Numbered from the stretch's first letter, positions 36,301 to 43,908 are shown. The stretch is DNA of 59,141 nt from Anaerolineae bacterium (GCA_022843745.1 JALHNB010000044.1:1-59141); one strand, 5' to 3'. Notes: a model not told the origin generated them from the letters alone. Numbers and translations: made by a program.

Positions 36301-37822
36301 AGGGCATGAGGACACTGTGTATGCGCTGGCGTTCAGCCCGGATGGTCAGATATTAGCGTCCGGCAGCGGTGATAATACGATTCGCTTGTGGGATGCTCAA
36401 ACAGGCAGCCCAATAGGTGATCCTCTTGTGGGGCATAACAATTGGGTGATGAGCGTTGTTTTTAATCCCGATGGCAGTTTGCTGGCCTCGACGGGGTTGG
36501 ATCGAACGATCATCTTGTGGGATACCCGCAATTACGAACCTATCGGACAGATTGATACCGAACATCAGGATTATGTCCGTAAACTTGCCTTTAGCCCGGA
36601 TGGTCAGATGTTGGCTTCGGGAAGCGACGATCATAGCGTGCGATTATGGGATGTGAGCTTTGGCGATATGATCGGTCAGCCACTCGTCGGACATTCCGAT
36701 GCGGTGTGGGGACTTTCCTTTAGCCCGGATGGTCAAAATTTGATTTCTGGCAGTGCGGATGGCGAAATCGCCGTTTGGGATGCGAATTTGCGGCTGCCAT
36801 TTACCCAAACATTGCTAGGCAGCGCAGATTCCATACTCAGTTTGGCTTTCAGCCCCGATGGTACACGCTTGGCATCTGCTGGCGGCAATCTGGCTGAAAC
36901 AGGACAGGATAACACGATACGCCTGTGGAATGTGGCGACCACTGCCCAGGAAGCGGTACTAACCGGACATGAGCAATCGGTTACGGGTGTTGCCTTCAGC
37001 CCGGATGGGAAGATCATCGCGTCTGCCAGCCCTGACCGAACGATCCGGCTGTGGGATACCGAAAGTGGGTCACTGATTCGCACAATCAACAATGCCAGTG
37101 CGGGAGATTATGTAACGGTGGCCTTTAGCCCAGATGGTCAATTATTGGCCTCTGGCAGTGATGATGGCGGTATCTTTTTATGGGATGTGTCCACTGGAGC
37201 GCAGCAAGGCGATGCTCTTAACGGACATAACGACGGTATTCTGAGCCTTAACTTCAGCCCGGATGGTAAAATATTAGCATCTGGAAGTCAGGATAACACG
37301 ATCATTCTGTGGGATGTTGGGACGCGAAAACCAATTCGCGATCCGCTGGTTGGACATAACGACGAAGTTTCGAGCATCGCCTTCAGCCCTGATAGTCAAA
37401 CACTGGCTTCAGGAAGCTATGACAATACGATTATTTTGTGGGATGTGGCAACGGGTCAGCCGGGTCAACCCCTCGTGGGCCATCAGGATTGGATCACAAG
37501 TCTCGCGTTCAACGCAAATGGGAACTATCTGGTTTCCGGGAGTGTTGACGACAGCGTTATTTTGTGGGATGTGGCAGCAGGTCAGCCGCTTGGGCAGCCA
37601 TTTATCGGACACACCGATTGGGTCACGGCGGTTGCCTTTAATCCACAACTTCAAATGTTTGCATCCGGTAGTCGCGATCAAACAATTAAGTTATGGGATG
37701 TCAATCCACTTTCATGGGCAGCACGTGCCTGCCAGATTGCAAACCGGAATCTCAATCCACGCGAATGGGATCAATATTTCCGTAGTGAGGCTTATCGTAA
37801 GACCTGCCCGCAGAACCCTTAA
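33359..37822 (+). CDS. Ser/Thr protein kinase-nSTAND ATPase-WD40 signalling protein
   Basis: 1487 residues. Kinase domain about 14-275: IGRGGFGAVY, Lys in VAIKV, HRDIKPPNILL near 139, LADFGIAK. An nSTAND module follows (NPYKGLRPFQEADAAEFFGR) with Walker A GPSGSGKSS near 355 and Walker B VLLVIDQFEELF near 442. A single membrane segment (IFIAALIVFSLVALGLALLAL) lies near 760-782. From about 858 to the end are 14 WD40 repeats, enough for two seven-blade propellers. The kinase and ATPase would be cytoplasmic and the WD40 part outside. The ligand is unknown. It follows the FHA gene by 94 bp. Confidence 0.93.
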   Translation: MQNNVPIDLSLKGYELRQMIGRGGFGAVYRAYQPLLEREVAIKVILPEYANNPNFIRRFETEAQLIAQLEHIHIVPLYDYWREPDSAYLVMRWLRGGSLQESLAKGTLWSIGEISRLLDQIASALVAAHRHGIIHRDIKPPNILLDEENNAYLADFGIAKNLITGKQTVGDDERVGSPAYISPEQIMGQPVSAQSDIYSLGVVLYMLLTGQTPFLDPSTTTVIRRHVTEPLPPLQMIQPNLPLALNSIIWRATSKQPDMRYPDALSMAEDFRRVMSSELGMTLTPTRVADVSPTRNLPPTSPGRTVIIDLPLAPKNPYKGLRPFQEADAAEFFGRKMLIESLLKRLDKSRFLTVIGPSGSGKSSVVKAGMLPMLRRGVILGSQDWFITQMTPGAQPFVELEAALLGIATNAPTEKLADYLRENPAKLTQMLKQMLPAQDDDVLLVIDQFEELFTQTETEIERSHFLKCLYLAATDPDSHLRIVITLRADLYDRPLLYADFGSLIREHTEVVLPLNTSEMEDAIVGPAHWLGLRFEPGLVSAIIADVNQQPGALPLLQYALTELFEHRDGFTLTQIAYQESGGVFGALARRADELYESLDATSQEMARQLFLRMVTLGEGVDDTRRRVLREELTRIAGDRRTMQRVIDTFGKYRLLTFDHEPVTRSPTVEVAHEALIRVWGRLRDWIDASRDDLRLHQRLSTVTNEWINSNYESSFLASGSRLAQFETLAASKKIALSQDEENYLRTSGAARRRAARRLQIFIAALIVFSLVALGLALLALDRQAAAISEQQRADQEASVARSRELAVTALNGVQRHDLALLLSLEALQSADTFGARSSLLTTLQASPYLLTYLHGSGESIRSVAYSPNGRLIASGGKDNALTLWDGSRPLGQPLTGHEGWINSIAFGPDNRLLVSGSADETVRLWDVQNRQPIGEPLLGNGGAVWSVAVSPDGRKIASGNTDGTINLWDSETQQPIGDSLTGHEDTVYALAFSPDGQILASGSGDNTIRLWDAQTGSPIGDPLVGHNNWVMSVVFNPDGSLLASTGLDRTIILWDTRNYEPIGQIDTEHQDYVRKLAFSPDGQMLASGSDDHSVRLWDVSFGDMIGQPLVGHSDAVWGLSFSPDGQNLISGSADGEIAVWDANLRLPFTQTLLGSADSILSLAFSPDGTRLASAGGNLAETGQDNTIRLWNVATTAQEAVLTGHEQSVTGVAFSPDGKIIASASPDRTIRLWDTESGSLIRTINNASAGDYVTVAFSPDGQLLASGSDDGGIFLWDVSTGAQQGDALNGHNDGILSLNFSPDGKILASGSQDNTIILWDVGTRKPIRDPLVGHNDEVSSIAFSPDSQTLASGSYDNTIILWDVATGQPGQPLVGHQDWITSLAFNANGNYLVSGSVDDSVILWDVAAGQPLGQPFIGHTDWVTAVAFNPQLQMFASGSRDQTIKLWDVNPLSWAARACQIANRNLNPREWDQYFRSEAYRKTCPQNP

Positions 37823-37859
37823 CTAATCACAAAACCTGTCCAGACAACCCCTAACCAAT
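37799..37859 (+). repeat. Diverged tandem duplication at the kinase stop codon
   Basis: Units of 29 bp at 37799-37827 and 37831-37859 (offset 32 bp) match at about 22 of 29 positions by eye. Unit 1 contains the last codons and TAA stop (AGAACCCTTAAC); unit 2 has AACCCCTAACC. Confidence 0.5.
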
Positions 37860-37895
37860 ATTACGATTAATGGTTGTCGTCTTAGAAGTCAATCA

Positions 37896-39464
37896 TCAAG
37901 GTGATGGCTCAGATGTCACCTCATTGATGAACTCACCCGTGTTATCGGTTGAATCACCGGATTGCGAACTCGAAGGCGGGGTAGCCTCTTCATCGGGCGG
38001 TGTATCTGAGTTGGTTGCTTCTCTGGTCGGCTCAGAATCATCTGATGGTGTTTCGTTCGGCAATGGCGTTTCGTTCGTCGTCCCGTTGCCTGATTCGCCT
38101 CCCGACGGTTCTTCTGTATTGCTTACCTGTGGGGTAGGTTCTTCCGTTTTAACTGGGCCAGGATCATCGGTAGGCGGTACTTGAGTTGGAACATCTGTTG
38201 GGATATCTGTTGGTATCTCGGTAGGTATATCCGTTGACGTTTCGCTGGGCGGAATGGATGTATTGGTTACTGTTGGCAGTGGGGTGCTGGACGGAATGGG
38301 CGTTGGCGTATCCGTCGGAATTGCTGTAGATGTTGGGATGTCGGTCGGTGTCTCAGTCGGTACGGCGGTATCTGTGACCATTGGCGTGAGCGAGGCACGA
38401 GGTACAACGGTAATCTGCTCTTCAAGGTTATCTATCGGCAAGCGTTCGACATTTTCTTCTGTGTAACGCTCTGGTTCGCTTGGAGGAGCAACTGCTTTGG
38501 AATCAGAGTCCAGTTCAACGGTGACTGTCGTCCCGGCAATGGCGGTTTGCTCAACACCAAATGCTTCCACATGAGCAGCACCTTCAAGAGTTGTGATTGA
38601 CATACTGCCACTGGGAGGTGCCTGGATGTATACGGTAGACCCCAAGCGAATCTTGACCTCATTGATCCACAACCGCACCTCACCCGCGCCTTCTGGTGTC
38701 TGGATTAGGAGGCCGTCATTTGGTGCTTCCTCGCAGGTGGAGCTATTGTCCCCAGTGCGGACGTAAAACGCCTGCATTGGGCCATAATTCATCAATTCCG
38801 GGTTAATAACATTCAGATTGTCGATCTCATCCGAAGCATCAATAAGCTGGGTGTTTATCCAACCATGCCCATCAAGGCCGGGATAATCAATATACAGCCA
38901 TGAACTATCGGTGTTTCGCCCTGTAGCCGTTACAATTTGTTTTGGCGCTAGCGTTCCCAAAACGAAGCCATTATCGGACGGTTCGCGTCGAACGTTTGCG
39001 TTGCCGGGAGATGCAACTGTGATGTCCATCTCTGTGGGGGCGGCAATCGCGTTATCAACTTCAACATCGCCAAAAAGGACCAGAGTCACATTTTGCGAAG
39101 GCATCTCCGCAGATAAATTGGCCTGGAGGCTCATCATCGCCACACCCCAACTTCCTGTCGCGACGTTCATGGGACTGAGACGGAGCGTTTTGAGCTGGGT
39201 TACATCAACAATGTCACCCGCTTCGTCAAATTTAAACGGCTCGAAACGCGATTGAGGCTGCGCTTCAAGATTGACATGACCGTAACAAGCCTGATTACGC
39301 TCGGTACCCGTGCAAACTTCATTGGCTTCCTCAAGGGCAGTCTGGACAACATGTTCGCAAACTTCCTGCTGCGTCGATGACGCAACTAATGGAGCAATTG
39401 CGAGAACCAATAACAAACCAGATAAGAACAGAATGATGTATCTCATAAGTTGTCCATGATTCAC
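37896..39464 (-). CDS. Secreted SH3b-domain protein with Thr/Pro-rich tail
   Basis: 522 residues. A signal peptide (LMRYIILFLSGLLLVLAIAPLVAS) is followed by a Cys-containing N-terminal region, a bacterial SH3 domain at about 148-207 (NANVRREPSDNGFVLGTL ... HGWINTQLI), and a FecR-like beta segment (about 260-330). From about 355 to the end the chain is low complexity, rich in Pro, Thr, Ser, Asp and Glu (PTDIPTEIPTDVPT-type), likely a wall-spanning stalk. Start 39464 follows AAGGTG. It is convergent with the giant kinase, whose WD40 part is also extracytoplasmic; a functional link is only a guess. Confidence 0.75.
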   Translation of the reverse strand: MNHGQLMRYIILFLSGLLLVLAIAPLVASSTQQEVCEHVVQTALEEANEVCTGTERNQACYGHVNLEAQPQSRFEPFKFDEAGDIVDVTQLKTLRLSPMNVATGSWGVAMMSLQANLSAEMPSQNVTLVLFGDVEVDNAIAAPTEMDITVASPGNANVRREPSDNGFVLGTLAPKQIVTATGRNTDSSWLYIDYPGLDGHGWINTQLIDASDEIDNLNVINPELMNYGPMQAFYVRTGDNSSTCEEAPNDGLLIQTPEGAGEVRLWINEVKIRLGSTVYIQAPPSGSMSITTLEGAAHVEAFGVEQTAIAGTTVTVELDSDSKAVAPPSEPERYTEENVERLPIDNLEEQITVVPRASLTPMVTDTAVPTETPTDIPTSTAIPTDTPTPIPSSTPLPTVTNTSIPPSETSTDIPTEIPTDIPTDVPTQVPPTDDPGPVKTEEPTPQVSNTEEPSGGESGNGTTNETPLPNETPSDDSEPTREATNSDTPPDEEATPPSSSQSGDSTDNTGEFINEVTSEPSP

Positions 39465-39502
39465 ACCTTTTGTGTGAACTCTTTAACCCCTTTCATACAG
39501 TT

Positions 39503-39508
39503 ATTATA
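39503..39508 (-). promoter_or_regulatory. -10 element of the SH3b-protein gene
   Basis: TATAAT on the minus strand, 39 nt upstream of the start codon at 39464. No good -35; two direct repeats further upstream may be activator sites. Confidence 0.4.
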
Positions 39509-39554
39509 CACACAAAATCATTTAAAAAACGGATGATACTGTAAAAATGTCGAA

Positions 39555-39619
39555 AAATATTTCGTCTATATCTTCTAAAACGACTAGAGTACAGGAAATA
39601 TTTCGTCTATATCTTCTAA
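39555..39619. repeat. Two perfect 24-bp direct repeats, 41-bp spacing
   Basis: The same 24 bp, beginning AAATATTTCGTCTATATCTT, occurs at 39555-39578 and 39596-39619. The spacing (41 bp, about four helical turns) puts both copies on one face of the DNA, 70 and 111 bp upstream of the presumed SH3b transcript start and about 105-170 bp upstream of the ThDP gene. Confidence 0.75.
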
Positions 39620-39724
39620 CGAATTATTAGAACACCGATTAAACAGATTGTGAATGACGCTTGCTTGACGGTTTAGCTATGGTGATCTACACTTCCCAAA
39701 ATATTTTTCAGAGGCAAAATTTAG

Positions 39725-40234
39725 ATGACAGTTTCGCTGGATCACTCGAAAGCGGTTTATCAGGGCATCAAGGATGCGGGCATCCAGTTTATCACGGCGC
39801 TGCCGGAAACATGGCTGGTGTATCTCCTGCAAATGGCTGAAGACGACCCGGAAATGTGCCTGATTGAAGTTGCCAAAGAGGAAGAGGCAATTGGTATCGC
39901 TGCTGGAGCTTATTTTGCCGGACAGCCTAATCTGTTATTGATGCAGAATCATGGTTTTTTAGCGGCGATCAACGGGATAGTTTCACTCGCGATGCTCTAC
40001 CGTGTGCCGCTGTGTATGCTGATCGCGCATCGCGGACATATGGGTGAACCCTACCCCTGGCATACTCAAGGTGGCATCGTGACCGAACCCGTGCTGCGCA
40101 GCCTGGGCATTCCGTTTGATTATGCCCGCGATCCAGCAAGAGTCGGCAAGCAGATTCGCGAAGCACATACTTATTCGCTGAGTTCGCTGTCGCCAGTGGC
40201 GCTGCTGCTCTCCCGCGATCTGATGGAGGGGTAA
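39725..40234 (+). CDS. ThDP-dependent decarboxylase, Pyr-domain subunit (sulfopyruvate decarboxylase alpha-like)
   Basis: 169 residues, the pyrimidine-binding (N-terminal) half of a ThDP enzyme. The activating Glu is in IEVAKEEEAIGIAAGAYFAG, with QNHGFLAAINGI after it, the pattern of ComD and of phosphonopyruvate decarboxylase N-termini. The partner PP-domain subunit follows. The two together should decarboxylate a 2-oxoacid such as sulfopyruvate or phosphonopyruvate; no comA-C or phosphonate genes are nearby, so the substrate is open. Confidence 0.78.
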   Translation: MTVSLDHSKAVYQGIKDAGIQFITALPETWLVYLLQMAEDDPEMCLIEVAKEEEAIGIAAGAYFAGQPNLLLMQNHGFLAAINGIVSLAMLYRVPLCMLIAHRGHMGEPYPWHTQGGIVTEPVLRSLGIPFDYARDPARVGKQIREAHTYSLSSLSPVALLLSRDLMEG

Positions 40235-40285
40235 GCTATGAAACACTCAAAGCGCGAGGGTAAGTCATGAAACGATCCAAGTGTA
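40226..40285 (+). repeat. Duplicated ribosome-binding-site/start region creating a 10-codon upstream ORF
   Basis: GAGGGGTAAGCTATGAAAC (40226) and GAGGGTAAGTCATGAAAC (40256) are near-identical. The first copy starts a mini-ORF MKHSKREGKS (40238-40270) whose TGA overlaps the ATG of the next gene (40267). Confidence 0.6.
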
Positions 40286-40848
40286 TTGAAACCATTTACC
40301 CTGAACTTCATGACAAGCTTGTTGTGACGATTATGGGCGCTTGCGCTCAGGAATTATATGACCTGGGACACTGCGAAAATTTCTTTTATTTACAACATGC
40401 AATGGGACTGGCTTCCTCGATTGGCTTGGGGTTGGCGCTCAACCTGCCTAACGAAAAAGTGGTTGTCATGGATGGCGATGGCTCGGTTTTGATGAACCTC
40501 GGCACGTTGACCACAATAGCGCGTTATCAACCTGCGAATCTGATACATATTATTTTTGATAATGGCAGCCTGCTTTCGACAGGTGGCTTTGCCTCGCATA
40601 CCACCTCTGGCGTGACAGATCTGGCGGCAATTGCCAGAGGCGCGGGAATCAAAAACGTGGCGGCAGTCAGCACGCCGATGGATTTTGTGGGTGCGGCGGC
40701 GGATGCGTTTGAGGGCAATGAACTCAGCGTGATCGTCGCAAAAGTCGAGGCGGTGGGGCCAGATCATTTTGGCATGGACTTGAAACTGCCGGAAAATGCG
40801 TTTCGATTTGAGCGTTATATTAAAGAGCATCAAAATCGAAAGTTCTGA
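40267..40848 (+). CDS. ThDP-dependent decarboxylase, PP-domain subunit (sulfopyruvate decarboxylase beta-like)
   Basis: 193 residues, the pyrophosphate-binding half of the split enzyme. The ThDP/Mg motif is VVVMDGDGSVLMNLGTLTTI near residue 70 with the Asn in IIFDNGSLLSTGG, and HAMGLASSIGLGLAL precedes it. It is co-directional with the alpha-like subunit, 32 bp downstream. The start is at the second copy of a duplicated ribosome-binding site. The 3' gap carries an inverted repeat ending in a T run that could terminate the message. Confidence 0.8.
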   Translation: MKRSKCIETIYPELHDKLVVTIMGACAQELYDLGHCENFFYLQHAMGLASSIGLGLALNLPNEKVVVMDGDGSVLMNLGTLTTIARYQPANLIHIIFDNGSLLSTGGFASHTTSGVTDLAAIARGAGIKNVAAVSTPMDFVGAAADAFEGNELSVIVAKVEAVGPDHFGMDLKLPENAFRFERYIKEHQNRKF

Positions 40849-40904
40849 GTTTAAAGTGCTGGGTGAAAAGTAAAATATTAAACTCGGCACTCGGCACTTT
40901 TTAC
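40847..40904 (+). repeat. Inverted CTCGGCACT element (copy B), possible terminator
   Basis: AGTTTAAAGTGCTGGGT is followed by ACTCGGCACTCGGCACTTTTT. The AAAGTGC arm (40853-40859) pairs with GCACTTT (40894-40900) before a run of five T. It matches the element at 7829-7883. Confidence 0.5.
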
Positions 40905-40932
40905 TGTGTACTTGTATATAAGGGGGATTCGT

Positions 40933-41724
40933 ATGTCGGCTCGTGTAACCGTCTTATCGCTGCTGGTCGAGGAACTCAATAGTGGACGGGTCAAAGTCGT
41001 TGACCTGACGCAGCCGTTGGGGGCTGACACACCTGTTATTGGCTTGCCGCCAATATTTGCGCCGTCCCCGCCGTTTTCGATGGAGACGATTTCCAGCTAT
41101 GACCAGAACGGCCCGGCGTGGTATTGGAACACGATCCATTTGGGTGAACACACCGGGACACATTTTGACGCACCCGTGCATTGGATCACAGGCAAAGATT
41201 TCGCCAATAACACGACAGATACGATTCCTGTACGCCAGTTTGTTGGCGCTGCGTGTGTGATCGACGTGAGTAAAGAGGTCGCTTTGTATGAGGATTTTCT
41301 GCTGACGCGCGAGGTTGTGCAAGCCTGGGAGGGTGAACACGGTAAAATCCCGCGTGGCGCATGGCTGCTGCTGCGCACTGATTGGTCGAAACGCACGGGC
41401 AACGAAGCATTCCTCAATGTGAAAGCCGATGGCCCACACTCACCGGGATTCCATAAGGACTGCGTAAAGTTTTTGGCACAGGAACGCGACGTGTTGGGTG
41501 TTGGCGTTGAGACAGTCGGTACAGACGCGGGGCAGGCCGGAACTTTTGACCCGCCGTTCCCATGCCACACATTCATGCACGGCGCGGGCAAATTTGGACT
41601 CGCCAGCCTCAAGAATCTCGACCAACTGCCACCAACAGGCGCTATCGTGATTGCCGCACCACTCAAAATAGTGAACGGCTCTGGCAGTCCACTGCGCGTC
41701 GTAGCGCTCACGCCAGCGGAATAA
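40933..41724 (+). CDS. Cyclase/kynurenine-formamidase-like metal hydrolase
   Basis: 263 residues of the cyclase (PF04199) family. The metal-binding signature HxGTHxDxPxH reads LGEHTGTHFDAPVHW near residue 70; a second family segment is LGVGVETVGTDAGQAG. The start at 40933 is preferred to 40906 because AGGGGGAT precedes it. Such enzymes hydrolyse formamides, lactams or related acids. It follows the split ThDP enzyme and precedes a 53-aa membrane protein, so a small catabolic operon is likely. Substrate unknown. Confidence 0.82.
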   Translation: MSARVTVLSLLVEELNSGRVKVVDLTQPLGADTPVIGLPPIFAPSPPFSMETISSYDQNGPAWYWNTIHLGEHTGTHFDAPVHWITGKDFANNTTDTIPVRQFVGAACVIDVSKEVALYEDFLLTREVVQAWEGEHGKIPRGAWLLLRTDWSKRTGNEAFLNVKADGPHSPGFHKDCVKFLAQERDVLGVGVETVGTDAGQAGTFDPPFPCHTFMHGAGKFGLASLKNLDQLPPTGAIVIAAPLKIVNGSGSPLRVVALTPAE

Positions 41725-41726
41725 GT

Positions 41727-41888
41727 ATGAATAAAAATCAGATCGTATTTGGAGTTATTCTTATCGCTGCTGTGGCAATTGCAGCGGCGAGTCTGCCGGC
41801 GATTCTTACGCTGTTGAGCATCATTCAGTCGGTTATTTTTAGCGTATTGGGCGTTGTCGCGATTCTCTATTTGCTCAAGCGGATGTGA
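41727..41888 (+). CDS. 53-aa two-helix membrane protein
   Basis: Starts 2 nt after the cyclase stop, so it is clearly part of that operon. The product, MNKNQIVFGVILIAAVAIAA and onwards, has two hydrophobic segments (about 6-20 and 33-50) and ends with the positive LLKRM. No family recognised. It is too short for many gene finders. Confidence 0.6.
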   Translation: MNKNQIVFGVILIAAVAIAAASLPAILTLLSIIQSVIFSVLGVVAILYLLKRM

Positions 41889-41922
41889 TGGCAAGATTTG
41901 TAAGCGGGGCATAATTTCCGAT

Positions 41923-41948
41923 GGGCGCATAGCGATGCGCCCCTACAA
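41923..41948 (+). repeat. REP-like palindrome, copy 7
   Basis: Perfect arms GGGCGCAT and ATGCGCCC with loop AGCG, then CTACAAGA; almost identical to copy 3 apart from the loop. Between the convergent 53-aa ORF and the PLP enzyme. Confidence 0.75.
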
Positions 41949-41996
41949 GAAATACGTCCCGTGATATGAATCGTTTATTTTCTTCGAATAAAATGC

Positions 41997-43124
41997 TCAG
42001 ACCAGTAATTCGCGGTGTTTGGTCAGGCAGTCCAGCAGGCAATCAATGTCGCGCATGTTGTTGTAAATATGCGGTGAGATGCGCAGGTTGTTATCGCGAC
42101 TGGACGTAATTACGTTGTCTTTTTCCAGCCTCTTCACCAATAAATCGACCTTATGTGAACGCAGCGTAATCAGCGCACCGTGCTGGTCGGGATTAATGGG
42201 CGACACCAGATTGAAGCCGCGCCGCATCGCTCCCTCTTTGATCGCGCCTGTGAGTTCGCGAATATGCTTTTCGATTTTCTCCACGCCAACCGATTGAATG
42301 AGCTTAATTCCTGCCACCGCCGCATAGATATTGGGAACGGGAGGTGTGCCGGATTCGAAGCGCCGCGCTGTGGGGGAAGGCGTGTTGGCGTAAATATCCA
42401 TCGCGAAAATATTGGCCTGCGAAAACCAGCCCATCGTGGTCGGGTTCAGATCATTGATGAGGTCTTTGCGCACATAGAGATAGGCCAGACCAGCGGAAGC
42501 CAGCAAATATTTGAGAACGCCGCCGACCAGAAAATCGACCTTCAACTTTTTGACATCAATCGGGAATGTGCCGAGGCCCTGATAGCTGTCGAGCAGGACG
42601 AGTGCGCCTTTTTTGTGGGCAAGTTCGATAATCGCCGGGACATCCATCCGTGCGCCGTTGCGGAAGCAAATATTGGTGATTGAAACGATAGCGGTCTGTT
42701 CATCAATCGCATCGGCAAAACGGCTGATCGGGATCGCGTTGCCCGCCGCCGGGACGTGAACAATCTGTGCGCCACGCTGTTCCTGGGCGTGCCAGACCTG
42801 CGCGACAGTGGGAAACTCGAAATCACTGATGACGATTTTATTGCGCTCCCCGGTGAAGTCAAAGGCGCTGGCGAGTGCGCTCACGCCAGCCGAAACCGAT
42901 GTCGTGACGGCTATTTCGTCCATTTCGGCGTTGACCAGTCCGGCGAAAGCACCCCGCGCGGCCTCCATGCGCTCGACCCAATATTCCCAGGGTGAGCCTT
43001 TTTCGTCCCAATCCTGCATATAGGCGGCATAGGCGTTTTTCACGTCAATGGATAGTGCGCCCTGTGAGCAGCTATTGAGGTAAACTTTCTTTTCGAAAAT
43101 GGGGAAACGGGAACGAATTGTCAT
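41997..43124 (-). CDS. Class V aminotransferase / cysteine-desulfurase-like PLP enzyme
   Basis: 375 residues, fold-type I. Visible are VYLNSCSQGALS at the start, ALVLLDSYQGLGTFPIDV with the pyridine-N-binding Asp, and VDFLVGGVLKYLLAS with the PLP Lys near residue 225. A desulfurase cysteine loop is not evident, so an aminotransferase, lyase or epimerase-like activity is more likely. Start 43124 (a palindrome overlaps it) is preferred; the longer frame to 43223 would run into livF. It follows the liv operon on the same strand, suggesting metabolism of the imported compound. Confidence 0.78.
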   Translation of the reverse strand: MTIRSRFPIFEKKVYLNSCSQGALSIDVKNAYAAYMQDWDEKGSPWEYWVERMEAARGAFAGLVNAEMDEIAVTTSVSAGVSALASAFDFTGERNKIVISDFEFPTVAQVWHAQEQRGAQIVHVPAAGNAIPISRFADAIDEQTAIVSITNICFRNGARMDVPAIIELAHKKGALVLLDSYQGLGTFPIDVKKLKVDFLVGGVLKYLLASAGLAYLYVRKDLINDLNPTTMGWFSQANIFAMDIYANTPSPTARRFESGTPPVPNIYAAVAGIKLIQSVGVEKIEKHIRELTGAIKEGAMRRGFNLVSPINPDQHGALITLRSHKVDLLVKRLEKDNVITSSRDNNLRISPHIYNNMRDIDCLLDCLTKHRELLV

Positions 43125-43139
43125 GTTAGCGCCTAACAT
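43123..43139. promoter_or_regulatory. Perfect palindrome over the PLP-enzyme start codon
   Basis: ATGTTAG (43123-43129) and CTAACAT (43133-43139) with a 3-nt centre. It overlaps the ATG at 43122-43124 and could hide the start in a hairpin or bind a repressor. Confidence 0.4.
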
Positions 43140-43166
43140 ATCCTTGTTTAACATCCGAAATTTGCT

Positions 43167-43205
43167 TTTAACGCCCAGGATACTCTCTTTAACGCCCAAG
43201 ATAGG
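43167..43205 (-). repeat. In-frame tandem duplication of the livF stop region
   Basis: On the minus strand TATCTTGGGCGTTAAAG (livF end and stop) is repeated 21 bp later as TATCCTGGGCGTTAAAA. The spacing is a multiple of three, so read-through of the first TAA meets the second TAA after seven codons. Confidence 0.6.
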
Positions 43206-43908
43206 CTTTACGCAGCTGCTCATCGTGAAGTAAGTTTTTCGCCTGATCGGTCAGCACGACACGTCCGGTTTGCAGCACATAACCGCGCGTGCCAATCGAG
43301 AGCGCCATATTTGCGTTTTGTTCGACCATAAAAATCGTCGTGCCTTGCTGGTTGATCTGCTGGATGATCTCAAAATTCTGCTCGACCAGGATCGGCGCGA
43401 GTCCCATTGATGGCTCGTCCATCAACAGCAGGTGAGGCCGCGAAATCAGCGCACGTCCCATTGCCAGCATTTGCTGCTCACCACCGCTTAATGTGCCGCC
43501 TAGTTGATGAAGACGCTCTTTCAGGCGCGGAAATAACTTCAGGACGCGCTCGAAATCCTCTTTAATGCCGTCACGGTCATTGCGCAGATACGCGCCCATT
43601 TCCAAATTTTCCTCGACGGTCATCGAACCGAAAATGCGACGATTTTCCGGCACGACAGCCATGCCGCGCTCAATGCGGTAGCTGGTGGGGCGCTGCTGGA
43701 CGGGTTCGCCACGAAATTCAATCGTGCCGCTGGTGGGTTTGACGATGCCGAGAATGGTTTTGAGCGTGGTCGATTTGCCAGAGGCATTGCCGCCCAGCAA
43801 GCAGACAAGTTCACCTGAATAGACTTCTAGACTCACATCCTGGAGAATATGAATCTGACCGTAGTGCGTGTTGATGTTGCTGAGGCGCAGAATAGGCGTT
43901 TCGCTCAT
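43189..43908 (-). CDS. livF: Branched-chain amino acid ABC transporter ATPase LivF
   Basis: 239-residue ABC ATPase: Walker A LLGGNASGKSTTLK, LivF-specific VVPENRRIFGSMTVEENLEMG, signature LSGGEQQMLAMGRAL, Walker B LLLMDEPSMGLAP and switch His replaced by VEQNANMAL as usual in LivF. The ATG at 43908 overlaps the livG stop (TGATG); a GTG one codon earlier is possible. Last gene of the five-gene liv operon 2. Confidence 0.93.
   Translation of the reverse strand: MSETPILRLSNINTHYGQIHILQDVSLEVYSGELVCLLGGNASGKSTTLKTILGIVKPTSGTIEFRGEPVQQRPTSYRIERGMAVVPENRRIFGSMTVEENLEMGAYLRNDRDGIKEDFERVLKLFPRLKERLHQLGGTLSGGEQQMLAMGRALISRPHLLLMDEPSMGLAPILVEQNFEIIQQINQQGTTIFMVEQNANMALSIGTRGYVLQTGRVVLTDQAKNLLHDEQLRKAYLGR

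Noticed and set aside
35929-37710. Long array of DNA repeats, considered as a CRISPR or satellite.
   Set aside because: The repeats encode WD40 blades in one frame and vary as protein repeats do; there are no uniform spacers.
37870-38184. 104-codon plus-strand Val/Ser/Gly-rich frame.
   Set aside because: It is the antisense of the Thr/Pro-rich tail of the SH3b protein; low-complexity coding DNA leaves the other strand open.
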